Notes under the pieces: model-generated | The model's input: the letters and a program-made list of their open reading frames with translations, nothing else | Told to the model about the DNA's origin: nothing | The model's database searches: none | Source of the DNA: Bacteroidaceae bacterium | GTDB lineage: Bacteria; Bacteroidota; Bacteroidia; Bacteroidales; Bacteroidaceae | Length of the DNA stretch: 64,000 nt | Direction of reading: 5' to 3' | NCBI GenBank assembly: GCA_024398435.1 | Contig: JAKSJD010000001.1 | Coordinates: 124,001 to 188,000 of the forward strand | Part shown: positions 30,525-38,377 of the stretch, one piece after another | Position numbering within the stretch: position 1 is the first letter of the stretch | Layout of the letters: each line of letters opens with the position of its first letter | Position numbers and translations under genes: made by a program

Positions 30525-32831
30525 ATGAAGAAGTTTGGATTATTGGCAGCAAGTGCCCTCTTGGCAATCAATGCTTTCGCCCAAGGCACACTCAACGATT
30601 ACCTGAACGCTTATGGAATCAGAAGCAAGTATGCAGGTAAGGCTCAGATTGCAAGTGTTGTACCTCAATGGACAGAGGATGGTTCCACTATGTGGTATTC
30701 CGTCCAAGGAAAGAACGGACCTGAATACTATAAGGTCGACCTTAAGTCAAACAAAAAGAGCGAACTCTTCAACCTCAGCAAACTTGCAGAAGCATTGAAT
30801 GGCCAAACCGAATCAATTGTAGGTGCTGACCGTTTCCGTCCTCAAGCACTCAACCTGAAGGACAATGGAGAAATTGCATTCCAGTTCAATGGTTTCAATT
30901 GGACATACAACCCTACCACAAATGCTTTGACAAAGGGCGAAGAAATACCTCAACGTCCTGCAGGACCTAATTGGGGACAACGCGGAGGCGGAGAACAGCG
31001 CCACTGGGCAGAAGTCGACAACCAACGTGGCCGCAGAGCTTCATCAAGCGATAGAAAGTTCGACGTGTATGAGAAGGACTTCAATCTTTACAGTTTCAAC
31101 AATGAAACAAAGGAGGAAAAGCAACTCACAACCGATGGGGTAGAAACAAACTACTACTCTTCTTGGGGAAGTTTCTCTTCTGATGGTAAATATTATGCCA
31201 CAGTGAAGATTACTCCAGCACCAAAGCGTTACGTGACTTACGTGAATTCTTCACCAACCGACCAACTTCAGCCAAAGTATTTCAACCGCGAATACGCAAA
31301 GCCAGGCGACTCACTCAACTTTGAAGTTCCTGTTGTGATTGAAATGGCTACAGGTAAGGTTACGATTCCTTCAACCGAACTTTTCCAAAGCCAGTACGAA
31401 CTTAGTACTCCTCGTTGGGACAGAGACAAGCACACTCTCACATTCTCATTCAATGAACGTGGTCACAAGACTTACAGAATTCTCGAACTCAATGCCGAAA
31501 CTGGCAAGGTTCGCACCATCATTGAAGAGAAGGAAGAAAAATACATTGCATGGACACGCCTCAACCGCAACGACCTTCGTGATGGCAAACACATCATCTG
31601 GTTCTCTGAGCGCGATGGTTACGGCCATCTTTATATGTACAACCGAGATAAGGGTGAGGTTGAAAAACAAATCACAAAGGGCAAGTTCTATGTCAGAGAT
31701 ATTATTGAGATTAACGAAGAAAAGAAGCAGATTTACTTCACTGCCAATGGCGAAGGCCTTCCAAAGAAGAATCCAAAGGAAGACCCTTATCTCATCCACT
31801 ATTGCCGTGTAAACTTTGATGGTTCAGGTTTCATCGACCTCACCCCAGAGGAAGGAACTCACCGAGTTGTATTCAATCGCGATAAGACCTATCTTGTCGA
31901 CACTTATTCAACCAATGAGGTTCCACCAGTTTGCGTGCTTCGCAATGGTAAAGACGGCAAAATCATGCAGGTTTTGGCCGAATCTGATTTAACCGAACTC
32001 AAAAAGACAGATTGGCAACCAGTTGAAGTGTTCGTTGCCAAAGGTCGTGATGGAGTGACTGATATTTGGGGACTTATCCAGCGTCCATCCAACTTCGACC
32101 CAACGAAGAAATACCCTGTAATCGAATACATCTATTCAGGTCCAGGCGACCAATATGTGCCAAAGTCGTTCTCAACCACAACTGGCTATCTTTCCGACCT
32201 TGCCGAACTTGGTTTCATCGTTGTTCAGTGTGACGGTATGAGCACATCTTGGCGTTCAAAGGAATTTGAAGAGGTATGCTACAAGAACTTGAAGGATGCA
32301 GGTTTCCCTGACCGCAAACTGTGGATAAAGGCAGCAGCCGAGAAGTATCCATATATGGATCTCGACCGAGTAGGTATTTATGGTTGTTCGGCTGGAGGAC
32401 AGGAATCTCTTGCAGCTCTGTTGTTCCATGGCGATTTCTATAAGGCTGCCTATTCTGCTTGTGGTTGCCACGATAACCGAATGGACAAGATTTGGTGGAA
32501 CGAACAATGGATGGGTTACCCAATCGACGAATCATACAAAGAGAGTTCAAACACAGAAAACATTGACAAGTTGCAAGGCAAGTTGATGCTTCTCGTTGGC
32601 GAACTAGACGATAATGTCGACCCTTCATCTACTTTCCAAGTTGTCAATCAGCTCGTTAAGCACAATAAGGATTTCGAATTTATCTATCTCCCAGGCGAAC
32701 ACCACACAATGGGTGGAGCTTACGGAACTCATAAGATGTACGACTTCTTCGTGAAGAATTTCCTCGGAGTTACTCCTCCCGAATGGTCGGAAATCGATAA
32801 AGCTCGCAATCAAAACCGCCAAGGCAGATAA
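30525..32831 (+). CDS. S9-family prolyl (dipeptidyl) peptidase, exported
   Basis: The 768-residue protein has a signal peptide (MKKFGLLAASALLAINAFAQ), a beta-propeller domain (about 45-500) and an alpha/beta-hydrolase domain (about 520-768). The catalytic triad is Ser622 in GCSAGGQES, Asp695 in GELDDNVD and His726 or His727 in PGEHHTMGG. It resembles DPP IV-type enzymes that clip X-Pro dipeptides from peptides in the periplasm. It lies 35 nt after the propeller lipoprotein gene and may share its transcript. A G/Q/R-rich insert at about residues 140-173 (WGQRGGGEQ) interrupts the propeller, similar in style to inserts in the glycosidases upstream. Confidence 0.9.
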   Translation: MKKFGLLAASALLAINAFAQGTLNDYLNAYGIRSKYAGKAQIASVVPQWTEDGSTMWYSVQGKNGPEYYKVDLKSNKKSELFNLSKLAEALNGQTESIVGADRFRPQALNLKDNGEIAFQFNGFNWTYNPTTNALTKGEEIPQRPAGPNWGQRGGGEQRHWAEVDNQRGRRASSSDRKFDVYEKDFNLYSFNNETKEEKQLTTDGVETNYYSSWGSFSSDGKYYATVKITPAPKRYVTYVNSSPTDQLQPKYFNREYAKPGDSLNFEVPVVIEMATGKVTIPSTELFQSQYELSTPRWDRDKHTLTFSFNERGHKTYRILELNAETGKVRTIIEEKEEKYIAWTRLNRNDLRDGKHIIWFSERDGYGHLYMYNRDKGEVEKQITKGKFYVRDIIEINEEKKQIYFTANGEGLPKKNPKEDPYLIHYCRVNFDGSGFIDLTPEEGTHRVVFNRDKTYLVDTYSTNEVPPVCVLRNGKDGKIMQVLAESDLTELKKTDWQPVEVFVAKGRDGVTDIWGLIQRPSNFDPTKKYPVIEYIYSGPGDQYVPKSFSTTTGYLSDLAELGFIVVQCDGMSTSWRSKEFEEVCYKNLKDAGFPDRKLWIKAAAEKYPYMDLDRVGIYGCSAGGQESLAALLFHGDFYKAAYSACGCHDNRMDKIWWNEQWMGYPIDESYKESSNTENIDKLQGKLMLLVGELDDNVDPSSTFQVVNQLVKHNKDFEFIYLPGEHHTMGGAYGTHKMYDFFVKNFLGVTPPEWSEIDKARNQNRQGR

Positions 32832-32864
32832 GAGTTTGCTCATTTGCAACTCCCAATATATATT

Positions 32865-32897
32865 AATGTGTTCACAAACATGTGGGCACATTTTTTT
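32865..32897 (+). terminator. Rho-independent terminator after the S9 peptidase
   Basis: AATGTGTTCAC pairs with GTGGGCACATT (two G-T wobbles) around AAACAT and continues into a T7 run. Confidence 0.85.
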
Positions 32898-32905
32898 ATT
32901 TTCAT

Positions 32906-33028
32906 TGCTTCAAAACCTAAAACTCATGGCTCTAAAACCTTAGACACAAGGCTTCAAAACTATAATTATGTACGTTGCGGTTAATAATTATGTCAATATT
33001 ATTAATAATTATGTACATGATTAATATT
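32906..33028. repeat. Two adjoining 22-bp repeat arrays (families C and C')
   Basis: Units at 32906, 32928 and 32950 share GCTTCAAAACCT or GCTCTAAAACCT. Immediately after, AATTATGT recurs at 32964, 32986 and 33007 (22- then 21-bp steps), with AT-rich spacers. The 518-bp gap 32832-33349 otherwise holds a terminator, short repeats and a promoter but no plausible gene. Confidence 0.6.
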
Positions 33029-33116
33029 AATTATATACAGTATTTTAGTTTTATTCCTATAGAAAACATAAAACAGAGCAAGAGAAAAAGGGAAATGAAG
33101 CCATGGGAAAAGTATT

Positions 33117-33156
33117 ATGTACAATGTACAATTTACCATGTACAATTTACAATTTA
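33117..33156. repeat. Short imperfect repeats of ATGTACAATTTAC
   Basis: ATGTACA occurs at 33117, 33124 and 33138, the last two followed by ATTTAC. AT-rich and non-coding; it lies upstream of the MATE promoter. Confidence 0.5.
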
Positions 33157-33200
33157 TGCTAATAGGGAAAGATAAAACAGCAAAAAGTTGAAAAAAAATC

Positions 33201-33228
33201 CTGCTACCTGCTACCTGCATCCTGCATT
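33201..33228. repeat. Four tandem 7-bp units (CTGCTAC/CTGCATC)
   Basis: CTGCTAC, CTGCTAC, CTGCATC and CTGCATT follow one another directly and end 5 bp before the TATCTTTG box of the MATE gene. Such a short tandem tract could vary in copy number and alter promoter spacing. Confidence 0.6.
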
Positions 33229-33233
33229 TTTTG

Positions 33234-33241
33234 TATCTTTG
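33234..33241 (+). promoter_or_regulatory. Promoter -7 box for the MATE-led operon
   Basis: TATCTTTG followed by CAGCC, 108 nt before the MATE start. The -33 region is occupied by the 7-bp tandem repeat, with no TTG at the expected distance. Confidence 0.55.
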
Positions 33242-33349
33242 CAGCCTCAAAGGGCAGGCATCGGCCGGCTTTCGATGGCTATCTATTATAGCCATAATAT
33301 AATGCACAAGATAAATCAGGGTAAAGATTGAAGATTAGGAAATAACAAT

Positions 33350-34723
33350 ATGAAAACAAACGAAAAGAAATCGCCAAAGGAATTAGGAACAGAAAAAATC
33401 AGCACCTTGCTGATGCGCTATGCCATTCCAGCAGTAATATCAATGCTGGCCGCATCGCTCTACAACATTGTCGACCGTGCTTTCCTTGGCAACTATGAAG
33501 GCGCATTGGCCATTGCCGGTTTGGCTGTCACCTTCCCTATCATGAACCTTTCGGCTTCGTTTGGAGCAATGATTGGTGCAGGTGGCTCTACTTTGCTTTC
33601 AATCAAGTTGGGGCAGAAGGATTACGAAACGGGAGAACGCGTGCTTGGCAATATCGTTTCGCTCAATGTGGTGATGGGAATCGTGTTTGCAGTGCTTGCA
33701 ATCGTATTCATCGACCAATTGCTCATGTTCTTCGGAGCAAGCGAAAACACCATCTCCTATGCCCGCGACTACATGCTCATCATCCTCTATGGAAACATCA
33801 TCACCCACCTCTATCATGGCCTTGTCAATTGTCTCAGAGTTTTGGGTCACCCAAACAAGGCGATGATTGCCACGATGATTGGTGTGGGAATCAACATCTT
33901 CATCGACTGGCTCTTCATCTGCAAACTCGGTTGGGGAATTGCCGGAGCAGCTTATGCAACAGTGATTTCACAATTCCTTTCTACCCTGTACATCGTTCGT
34001 GAACTTTGCCGAAAGGACGAACTCATCCATCTTCGCCGAGGCATTTACGCAATGAAGAAGCGAATCGTGAAGAACATCTTCGCCATCGGAATCTCTCCTT
34101 TCTGCATGCAATTATGCGCTTGTCTTGTAGTCATCCTCATCAATCAAGGTCTGCAACGCCATGGAGGCGACCTTGCAATCGGAGCTTACGGAATCGTAAA
34201 CGGCATTACGTTCACATTCATTATGGTTGTGATGGGAATCAATCAAGGAATGCAGCCAATTGCCGGCTTCAACTATGGAGCTCAGCAATATGACCGCGTG
34301 ACGAAAGTTCTCGTCTATGCAATCGTATATGCAACAATCGTGATGACGATGAGTTTCACGCTTTGCGAATTCTTCCCAGAAATTCCAATCCGCATCTTCA
34401 CCAACGATCCCGAACTTACAGCACTTGCCGTTGAGGGTATGAAGATAATCGTATTGCTCAATCCTCTTGTTGGTTTCCAGATTGTTACCGGAAACTTCTT
34501 CCAGTCGATCGGAATGGCCAAGAAGAGCATCTTCCTCTCTGTAAGCCGTCAGTTATTGTTCCTCGCCCCACTTCTTCTCATTCTGCCAAACTATTTTGGC
34601 ACGAAGGGAGTTTGGGCAAGCATAACAGTATCCGACGGAATCAGTGTAATCACAGCTTCAGTCATGCTTTGGTTGTTCTATCGAAAGAGCAATTTCCACC
34701 AAACAGACATTGACCTCAGCTAA
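33350..34723 (+). CDS. MATE-family multidrug/cation efflux transporter
   Basis: The 457-residue protein has about 12 membrane helices and MATE signatures in both halves: MRYAIPAVISMLAASLYNIVDRAFLG at the start of repeat 1 and PIAGFNYGAQQYDRV in repeat 2. This form is similar to MepA/DinF-like proteins that export cationic compounds in exchange for Na+ or H+. It leads a run of five same-strand genes and is 39 nt from the kinase-like gene. The drug or metabolite carried cannot be told from sequence. Length is normal and both halves are intact. Confidence 0.92.
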   Translation: MKTNEKKSPKELGTEKISTLLMRYAIPAVISMLAASLYNIVDRAFLGNYEGALAIAGLAVTFPIMNLSASFGAMIGAGGSTLLSIKLGQKDYETGERVLGNIVSLNVVMGIVFAVLAIVFIDQLLMFFGASENTISYARDYMLIILYGNIITHLYHGLVNCLRVLGHPNKAMIATMIGVGINIFIDWLFICKLGWGIAGAAYATVISQFLSTLYIVRELCRKDELIHLRRGIYAMKKRIVKNIFAIGISPFCMQLCACLVVILINQGLQRHGGDLAIGAYGIVNGITFTFIMVVMGINQGMQPIAGFNYGAQQYDRVTKVLVYAIVYATIVMTMSFTLCEFFPEIPIRIFTNDPELTALAVEGMKIIVLLNPLVGFQIVTGNFFQSIGMAKKSIFLSVSRQLLFLAPLLLILPNYFGTKGVWASITVSDGISVITASVMLWLFYRKSNFHQTDIDLS

Positions 34724-34762
34724 TTGGATTTATAACGAAGAAAAAACGAAAAAACGAATAAT

Positions 34763-35401
34763 ATGGAACCATACGTAATAACAATAGGACGAGAACTCGG
34801 AAGTGGAGGCAAGTCAATAGGCGAAATCATGGCCAAAGCCCTCGATATTCCAATCTACGACAGCCGCCTCATCAAGTTGGCAGCAAAGGAAAGTGGATTC
34901 AATCCCGAATTGTTTCGCGAAGCAGACGAAGTGACCAACAAGGGTTTCTTCGCATCCGTTGTGCGCACCATTGCATCGCCTTTCACCAATATCGGCGACT
35001 ACAACAACAGTGGAATCAGCAACGAATCGCTGTTCCAAATGCAAACCGAAATCATCAGAAAGAAGGCAGAAACCGAAAACTGCATTATCGTTGGACGTTG
35101 TGCCGACTATATTCTTCGCAATCATCCTCGCCACCTCAACCTCTTCATTCGTGCCGACTATAACGACAGAGTGGAGTTCCTGGCCAAGAGAATGGAAATT
35201 ACCCCAGAAAAAGCGCGCCAACTTATCGACCGAACTGATAATCAACGAAGCGAATACCACAATTTCTATTGCGAGACAAACTGGGGCGACAGCCGAGCTT
35301 ACGACCTTTGCGTCAACAGTTCTCTGCTTGGATTGGAAGGAACAGCACAATTCCTTCTCGAATTCGCAACACAATACTTACACATAAACGACAATAAATG
35401 A
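34763..35401 (+). CDS. Cytidylate kinase-like P-loop protein
   Basis: The 212-residue protein starts with a P-loop, ITIGRELGSGGKSIG, followed by the IPIYDSRLIKLAA segment of the cytidylate-kinase-like family. A later stretch, CIIVGRCADYIL...HLNLFIRAD, matches that family and is distinct from genuine CMP kinase. Members are common in gut bacteria and their phosphoryl acceptor is unknown. The stop overlaps the next start as ATGA (35398-35401), so it is translationally coupled to the transporter. Partnership with the AspT/YidE-type transporter is therefore likely, but no mechanism is known. Confidence 0.85.
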   Translation: MEPYVITIGRELGSGGKSIGEIMAKALDIPIYDSRLIKLAAKESGFNPELFREADEVTNKGFFASVVRTIASPFTNIGDYNNSGISNESLFQMQTEIIRKKAETENCIIVGRCADYILRNHPRHLNLFIRADYNDRVEFLAKRMEITPEKARQLIDRTDNQRSEYHNFYCETNWGDSRAYDLCVNSSLLGLEGTAQFLLEFATQYLHINDNK

Positions 35402-37101
35402 ATTGGATTCAAGAACTATTCACTAACGGACAATCCGTGGCTCACGTGCTGATGCTCTTTGCCATAGTAATCTCTTTTGGAGTGTTGCTTGGCAAAATCA
35501 AGATAAAAGGAGTGTCGCTCGGAGTTACTTTCGTCTTGTTCGTTGGAATCGTTGCAGGACACATTCTACACAAAAACAACATTGAGGAACCGATGATGGT
35601 GATGAACTTCATCCAAGATTTTGGTCTTATCCTCTTTGTCTATTCCATCGGATTGCAGGTAGGTCCTTCATTCTTCACATCCTTCAAGCAAGGAGGAATC
35701 AAGATGAACGCCATTGCCCTCGGCATCATCATGCTCAACATTGCCGTGATGCTCTGCATCTACTACTGCTTCTGCGACACAAGCAACCCTCACTCCCTAC
35801 CAATGATGGTAGGAGTTTTGTGTGGAGCAGTTACAAACACGCCAGGACTTGGTGCTGCCAATGCAGCCATCGACCAAATAGGAGCAAACGCAATGGGCGG
35901 TTCTCTCCCAACAATAGCCAATGGTTATGCCTGTGCCTACCCTCTTGGAGTAATCGGCATCATCGGAAGTATTCTCCTCTTGAAAGTAATCTTCAAGATA
36001 AACTTCAAGAAAGAAGCGTCCGACTTTGAAGACCTTCAAAGCAGCCAGGCTGCAGCAAAACCCCACGTAATGAGCATTGAAGTGCAGAACCCAACACTTG
36101 TTGGCAAGACGATAATGCAGATAAAAAGCTACATTGTCCGTGGATTCGTCTGCACCCGAAGCCTTCATGAAGGTCATGTAGAACTGCCAAATAAGGACAC
36201 GCTACTGAATATTGGCGACCGCCTTTGCATTGTCTGTGCCGAAGAAGATGCAGAAGCAATAACCGCATTCATAGGAAAAGAAGTGGAAGTGAATTGGGAA
36301 GAGCAAGACTCACCAATGACTTCGCGCCAAATACTTGTAACAAGAGACAAGGTAAACGGCAAAACTCTCGGAAGCCTTCATCCAAGAAGTGTGTATGGAG
36401 TCAATGTAAGTCGCCTCTATCGTTCGGGCATCGAACTCTTCGCACATCCTAATATAACGCTTCAAGTTGGTGATAAACTGACTGTAGTAGGTACGGAAGA
36501 TGCTTTGGATAGATTTACCATTCAGCTCGGGAACCATAAAGACCGACTCAACAAACCAAATCTTCTCACATTGTTCTTTGGCATTTTCGTAGGTATAATC
36601 TTTGGAAGCCTGCCTTTCAGCATTCCTGGAATGTCAATGCCAGTCAAATTAGGTTTGGCCGGAGGCCCACTTATCATTGCAATACTTCTTGGCCGCTTTG
36701 GCTTCAAGCTCAAATTGGTTTCATACACAACAAGCAGTGCCTCACAACTGATTCGCGATGTAGGATTGGTGCTTTTCCTTGCAAGCGTTGGCATCAAAGC
36801 TGGAGGAAACTTTGTTGAGACAGTGACGAATGGTGGTTACCTTTATGTTCTTTACGGCTTCCTCATCACGACAATTCCTCTCATCATCATGGGATTTGTG
36901 GCAAGAATGTATTACAAAGAGAACTATCTTCTCATAATGGGCATTATGGCAGGCGCAACAACCGACCCACCAGCACTTGCTTACTCAACCCAACAGGCAG
37001 GCAATGATATTCCGTCAATCGGTTATTCCACTGTCTATCCTCTATCAATGTTCCTCAGAATCATAACCGCTCAAATAATCATACTCACTCTATGTTCATA
37101 G
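35398..37101 (+). CDS. AspT/YidE/YbjL-family transporter with two TrkA-C (RCK_C) domains
   Basis: The 567-residue protein has the typical layout: five or so membrane helices (about 12-190), two cytosolic RCK_C domains (about 210-290 and 300-385; GKTIMQIKSYIVRG and GKTLGSLHPRSVYGVNV), and a second membrane half (about 395-560). Both halves carry the duplicated motif around GVLCGAVTNTPGLGAA and GIMAGATTDPPALAY. Characterised relatives exchange aspartate and alanine or export dicarboxylates; substrate here is unknown. RCK_C domains often bind ligands that gate transport. It overlaps the upstream kinase-like gene by 4 nt and the downstream CcdA-like gene by 10 nt. Confidence 0.9.
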   Translation: MNWIQELFTNGQSVAHVLMLFAIVISFGVLLGKIKIKGVSLGVTFVLFVGIVAGHILHKNNIEEPMMVMNFIQDFGLILFVYSIGLQVGPSFFTSFKQGGIKMNAIALGIIMLNIAVMLCIYYCFCDTSNPHSLPMMVGVLCGAVTNTPGLGAANAAIDQIGANAMGGSLPTIANGYACAYPLGVIGIIGSILLLKVIFKINFKKEASDFEDLQSSQAAAKPHVMSIEVQNPTLVGKTIMQIKSYIVRGFVCTRSLHEGHVELPNKDTLLNIGDRLCIVCAEEDAEAITAFIGKEVEVNWEEQDSPMTSRQILVTRDKVNGKTLGSLHPRSVYGVNVSRLYRSGIELFAHPNITLQVGDKLTVVGTEDALDRFTIQLGNHKDRLNKPNLLTLFFGIFVGIIFGSLPFSIPGMSMPVKLGLAGGPLIIAILLGRFGFKLKLVSYTTSSASQLIRDVGLVLFLASVGIKAGGNFVETVTNGGYLYVLYGFLITTIPLIIMGFVARMYYKENYLLIMGIMAGATTDPPALAYSTQQAGNDIPSIGYSTVYPLSMFLRIITAQIIILTLCS

Positions 37102-37748
37102 CAACAGCTTTCATAATAGGCATTCTCGTGGCAATCAATCCATGCCAATTGGCCATAAACATTTCGGCACTTACCTATCTCAATGGTAAGCAGCAGAATG
37201 GTTTGTGGTATGTATTGGGCAGAATCGTAAGCCACACCATTCTTGGTATACTTGTTGGTTGGCTTGTTAGTTGTGGCATAAATATAAGCCAAGAGGCGGA
37301 AAAAGGCAGTGGATGGTTTGAGTTGGTAGAGCAAATTGTGCCATACATTCTCATTGCCATTGCCATCTATCTTGTATATAGGGCATTCCACCATCACGAA
37401 CATCATGGCGACTCTTGCCATAATTCAGGACGAATCATTCACCACCCTCGCCATTTTTCTGCTTTCTTCATGGGCATTCTCTTGGCATTCGCATTCTGTC
37501 CGGAAACCCTTATCATGTTCCTTTCCGTATTTGTATCAGAAGGAAACGCATCAAACTTCGCGTTGTCAGCAATAGGATTTTCTGTCGGTGCAGCTCTTCC
37601 TATCTTTGCGATTGCCTATCTTCTCAAGAAAGGAAGCAAGATGTTGGAAGCAATCCAAGAAAGAATGCAAGGCATACAAAAAGCAATTAATATCGCATTT
37701 GCCTGCATGCTCCTCGTGTTGGCAATATATATTATGATAGGAGATTAA
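37092..37748 (+). CDS. CcdA/DsbD-like (LysE superfamily) membrane protein with His-rich loop
   Basis: The 218-residue protein has six predicted helices. The two cysteines expected for CcdA/DsbD-type electron carriers are in place: Cys18 in NPCQ (helix 1) and Cys136 in AFCPET (helix 4). A cytosolic loop at about residues 100-121 is rich in His (HHHEHHGDSCHNSG, then HHPRH), suggesting metal binding. Related Bacteroidetes proteins are sometimes annotated as ArsG-like arsenical permeases, so the role could be redox transfer or metal/metalloid export. It overlaps the transporter upstream and is 3 nt from the regulator downstream. Confidence 0.72.
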   Translation: MFIATAFIIGILVAINPCQLAINISALTYLNGKQQNGLWYVLGRIVSHTILGILVGWLVSCGINISQEAEKGSGWFELVEQIVPYILIAIAIYLVYRAFHHHEHHGDSCHNSGRIIHHPRHFSAFFMGILLAFAFCPETLIMFLSVFVSEGNASNFALSAIGFSVGAALPIFAIAYLLKKGSKMLEAIQERMQGIQKAINIAFACMLLVLAIYIMIGD

Positions 37749-37751
37749 GGA

Positions 37752-38363
37752 ATGGAACTGGCAATTATCGACTCAAACATACTCACTTGCATGGGATTGC
37801 AGCAAATCCTTCGTGATATTATGCCCTCATGTGATATAAGGGTTTTCCGTTCGTATGAAGAGTTGGTAATCAATCAACCAGAAAGGTTTGGCCATTATTT
37901 TGTTTCGTCGGGCATCTATTTCGAGCATGCTCAATTCTTCATCACCCAACCTCATAGGTCGATTGTTTTGGTATATGGAGATAACTATCCACGACTTTCG
38001 GGTTTGCTCACACTGAATGTAAGCCAAAGCGAGCAAGGACTTGTGAAAGACATTCTGAATCTTCACAACCGAGGAATCAGCAATAGAGGAATGAATGCCG
38101 AAGTAAGCATGGGAGAAATGCCTGCAAATGAAGGCCATCATCCACATTGTAAGGAAACCATTCTTACAACCCGAGAGGCCGAAGTGGCTGTTTTATTGGC
38201 CAAAGGCTATATAAACAAGGAGATTGCCGACAGATTAAATATAAGTCTTACAACCGTAATTTCCCACCGAAAGAACATTATGGAAAAGCTCAATGCCCGC
38301 TCACTTGCAGATATTATCATTCATGTTGTGATGCACGGACTTGTAAGAATTGAGGACTTATAA
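37752..38363 (+). CDS. LuxR/NarL-type regulator with degenerate receiver domain
   Basis: The 203-residue protein has a C-terminal LuxR helix-turn-helix (about 137-203; LTTREAEVAVLLAKGYINKEIADRL). The N-terminal domain has a receiver-like fold (MELAIIDSNILTCMGLQQIL). It lacks the acidic pair after strand 1 (IIDSN), has no Asp where the phosphoacceptor should be (HYFVSSGIYFE), and lacks the usual Thr and Lys. It is therefore probably controlled by something other than aspartyl phosphorylation, or is constitutive. It is the last gene of the MATE-led run and ends 14 nt from the convergent TonB-dependent receptor. Targets are unknown. Confidence 0.85.
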   Translation: MELAIIDSNILTCMGLQQILRDIMPSCDIRVFRSYEELVINQPERFGHYFVSSGIYFEHAQFFITQPHRSIVLVYGDNYPRLSGLLTLNVSQSEQGLVKDILNLHNRGISNRGMNAEVSMGEMPANEGHHPHCKETILTTREAEVAVLLAKGYINKEIADRLNISLTTVISHRKNIMEKLNARSLADIIIHVVMHGLVRIEDL

Positions 38364-38377
38364 CGTAAAATTCCTAT

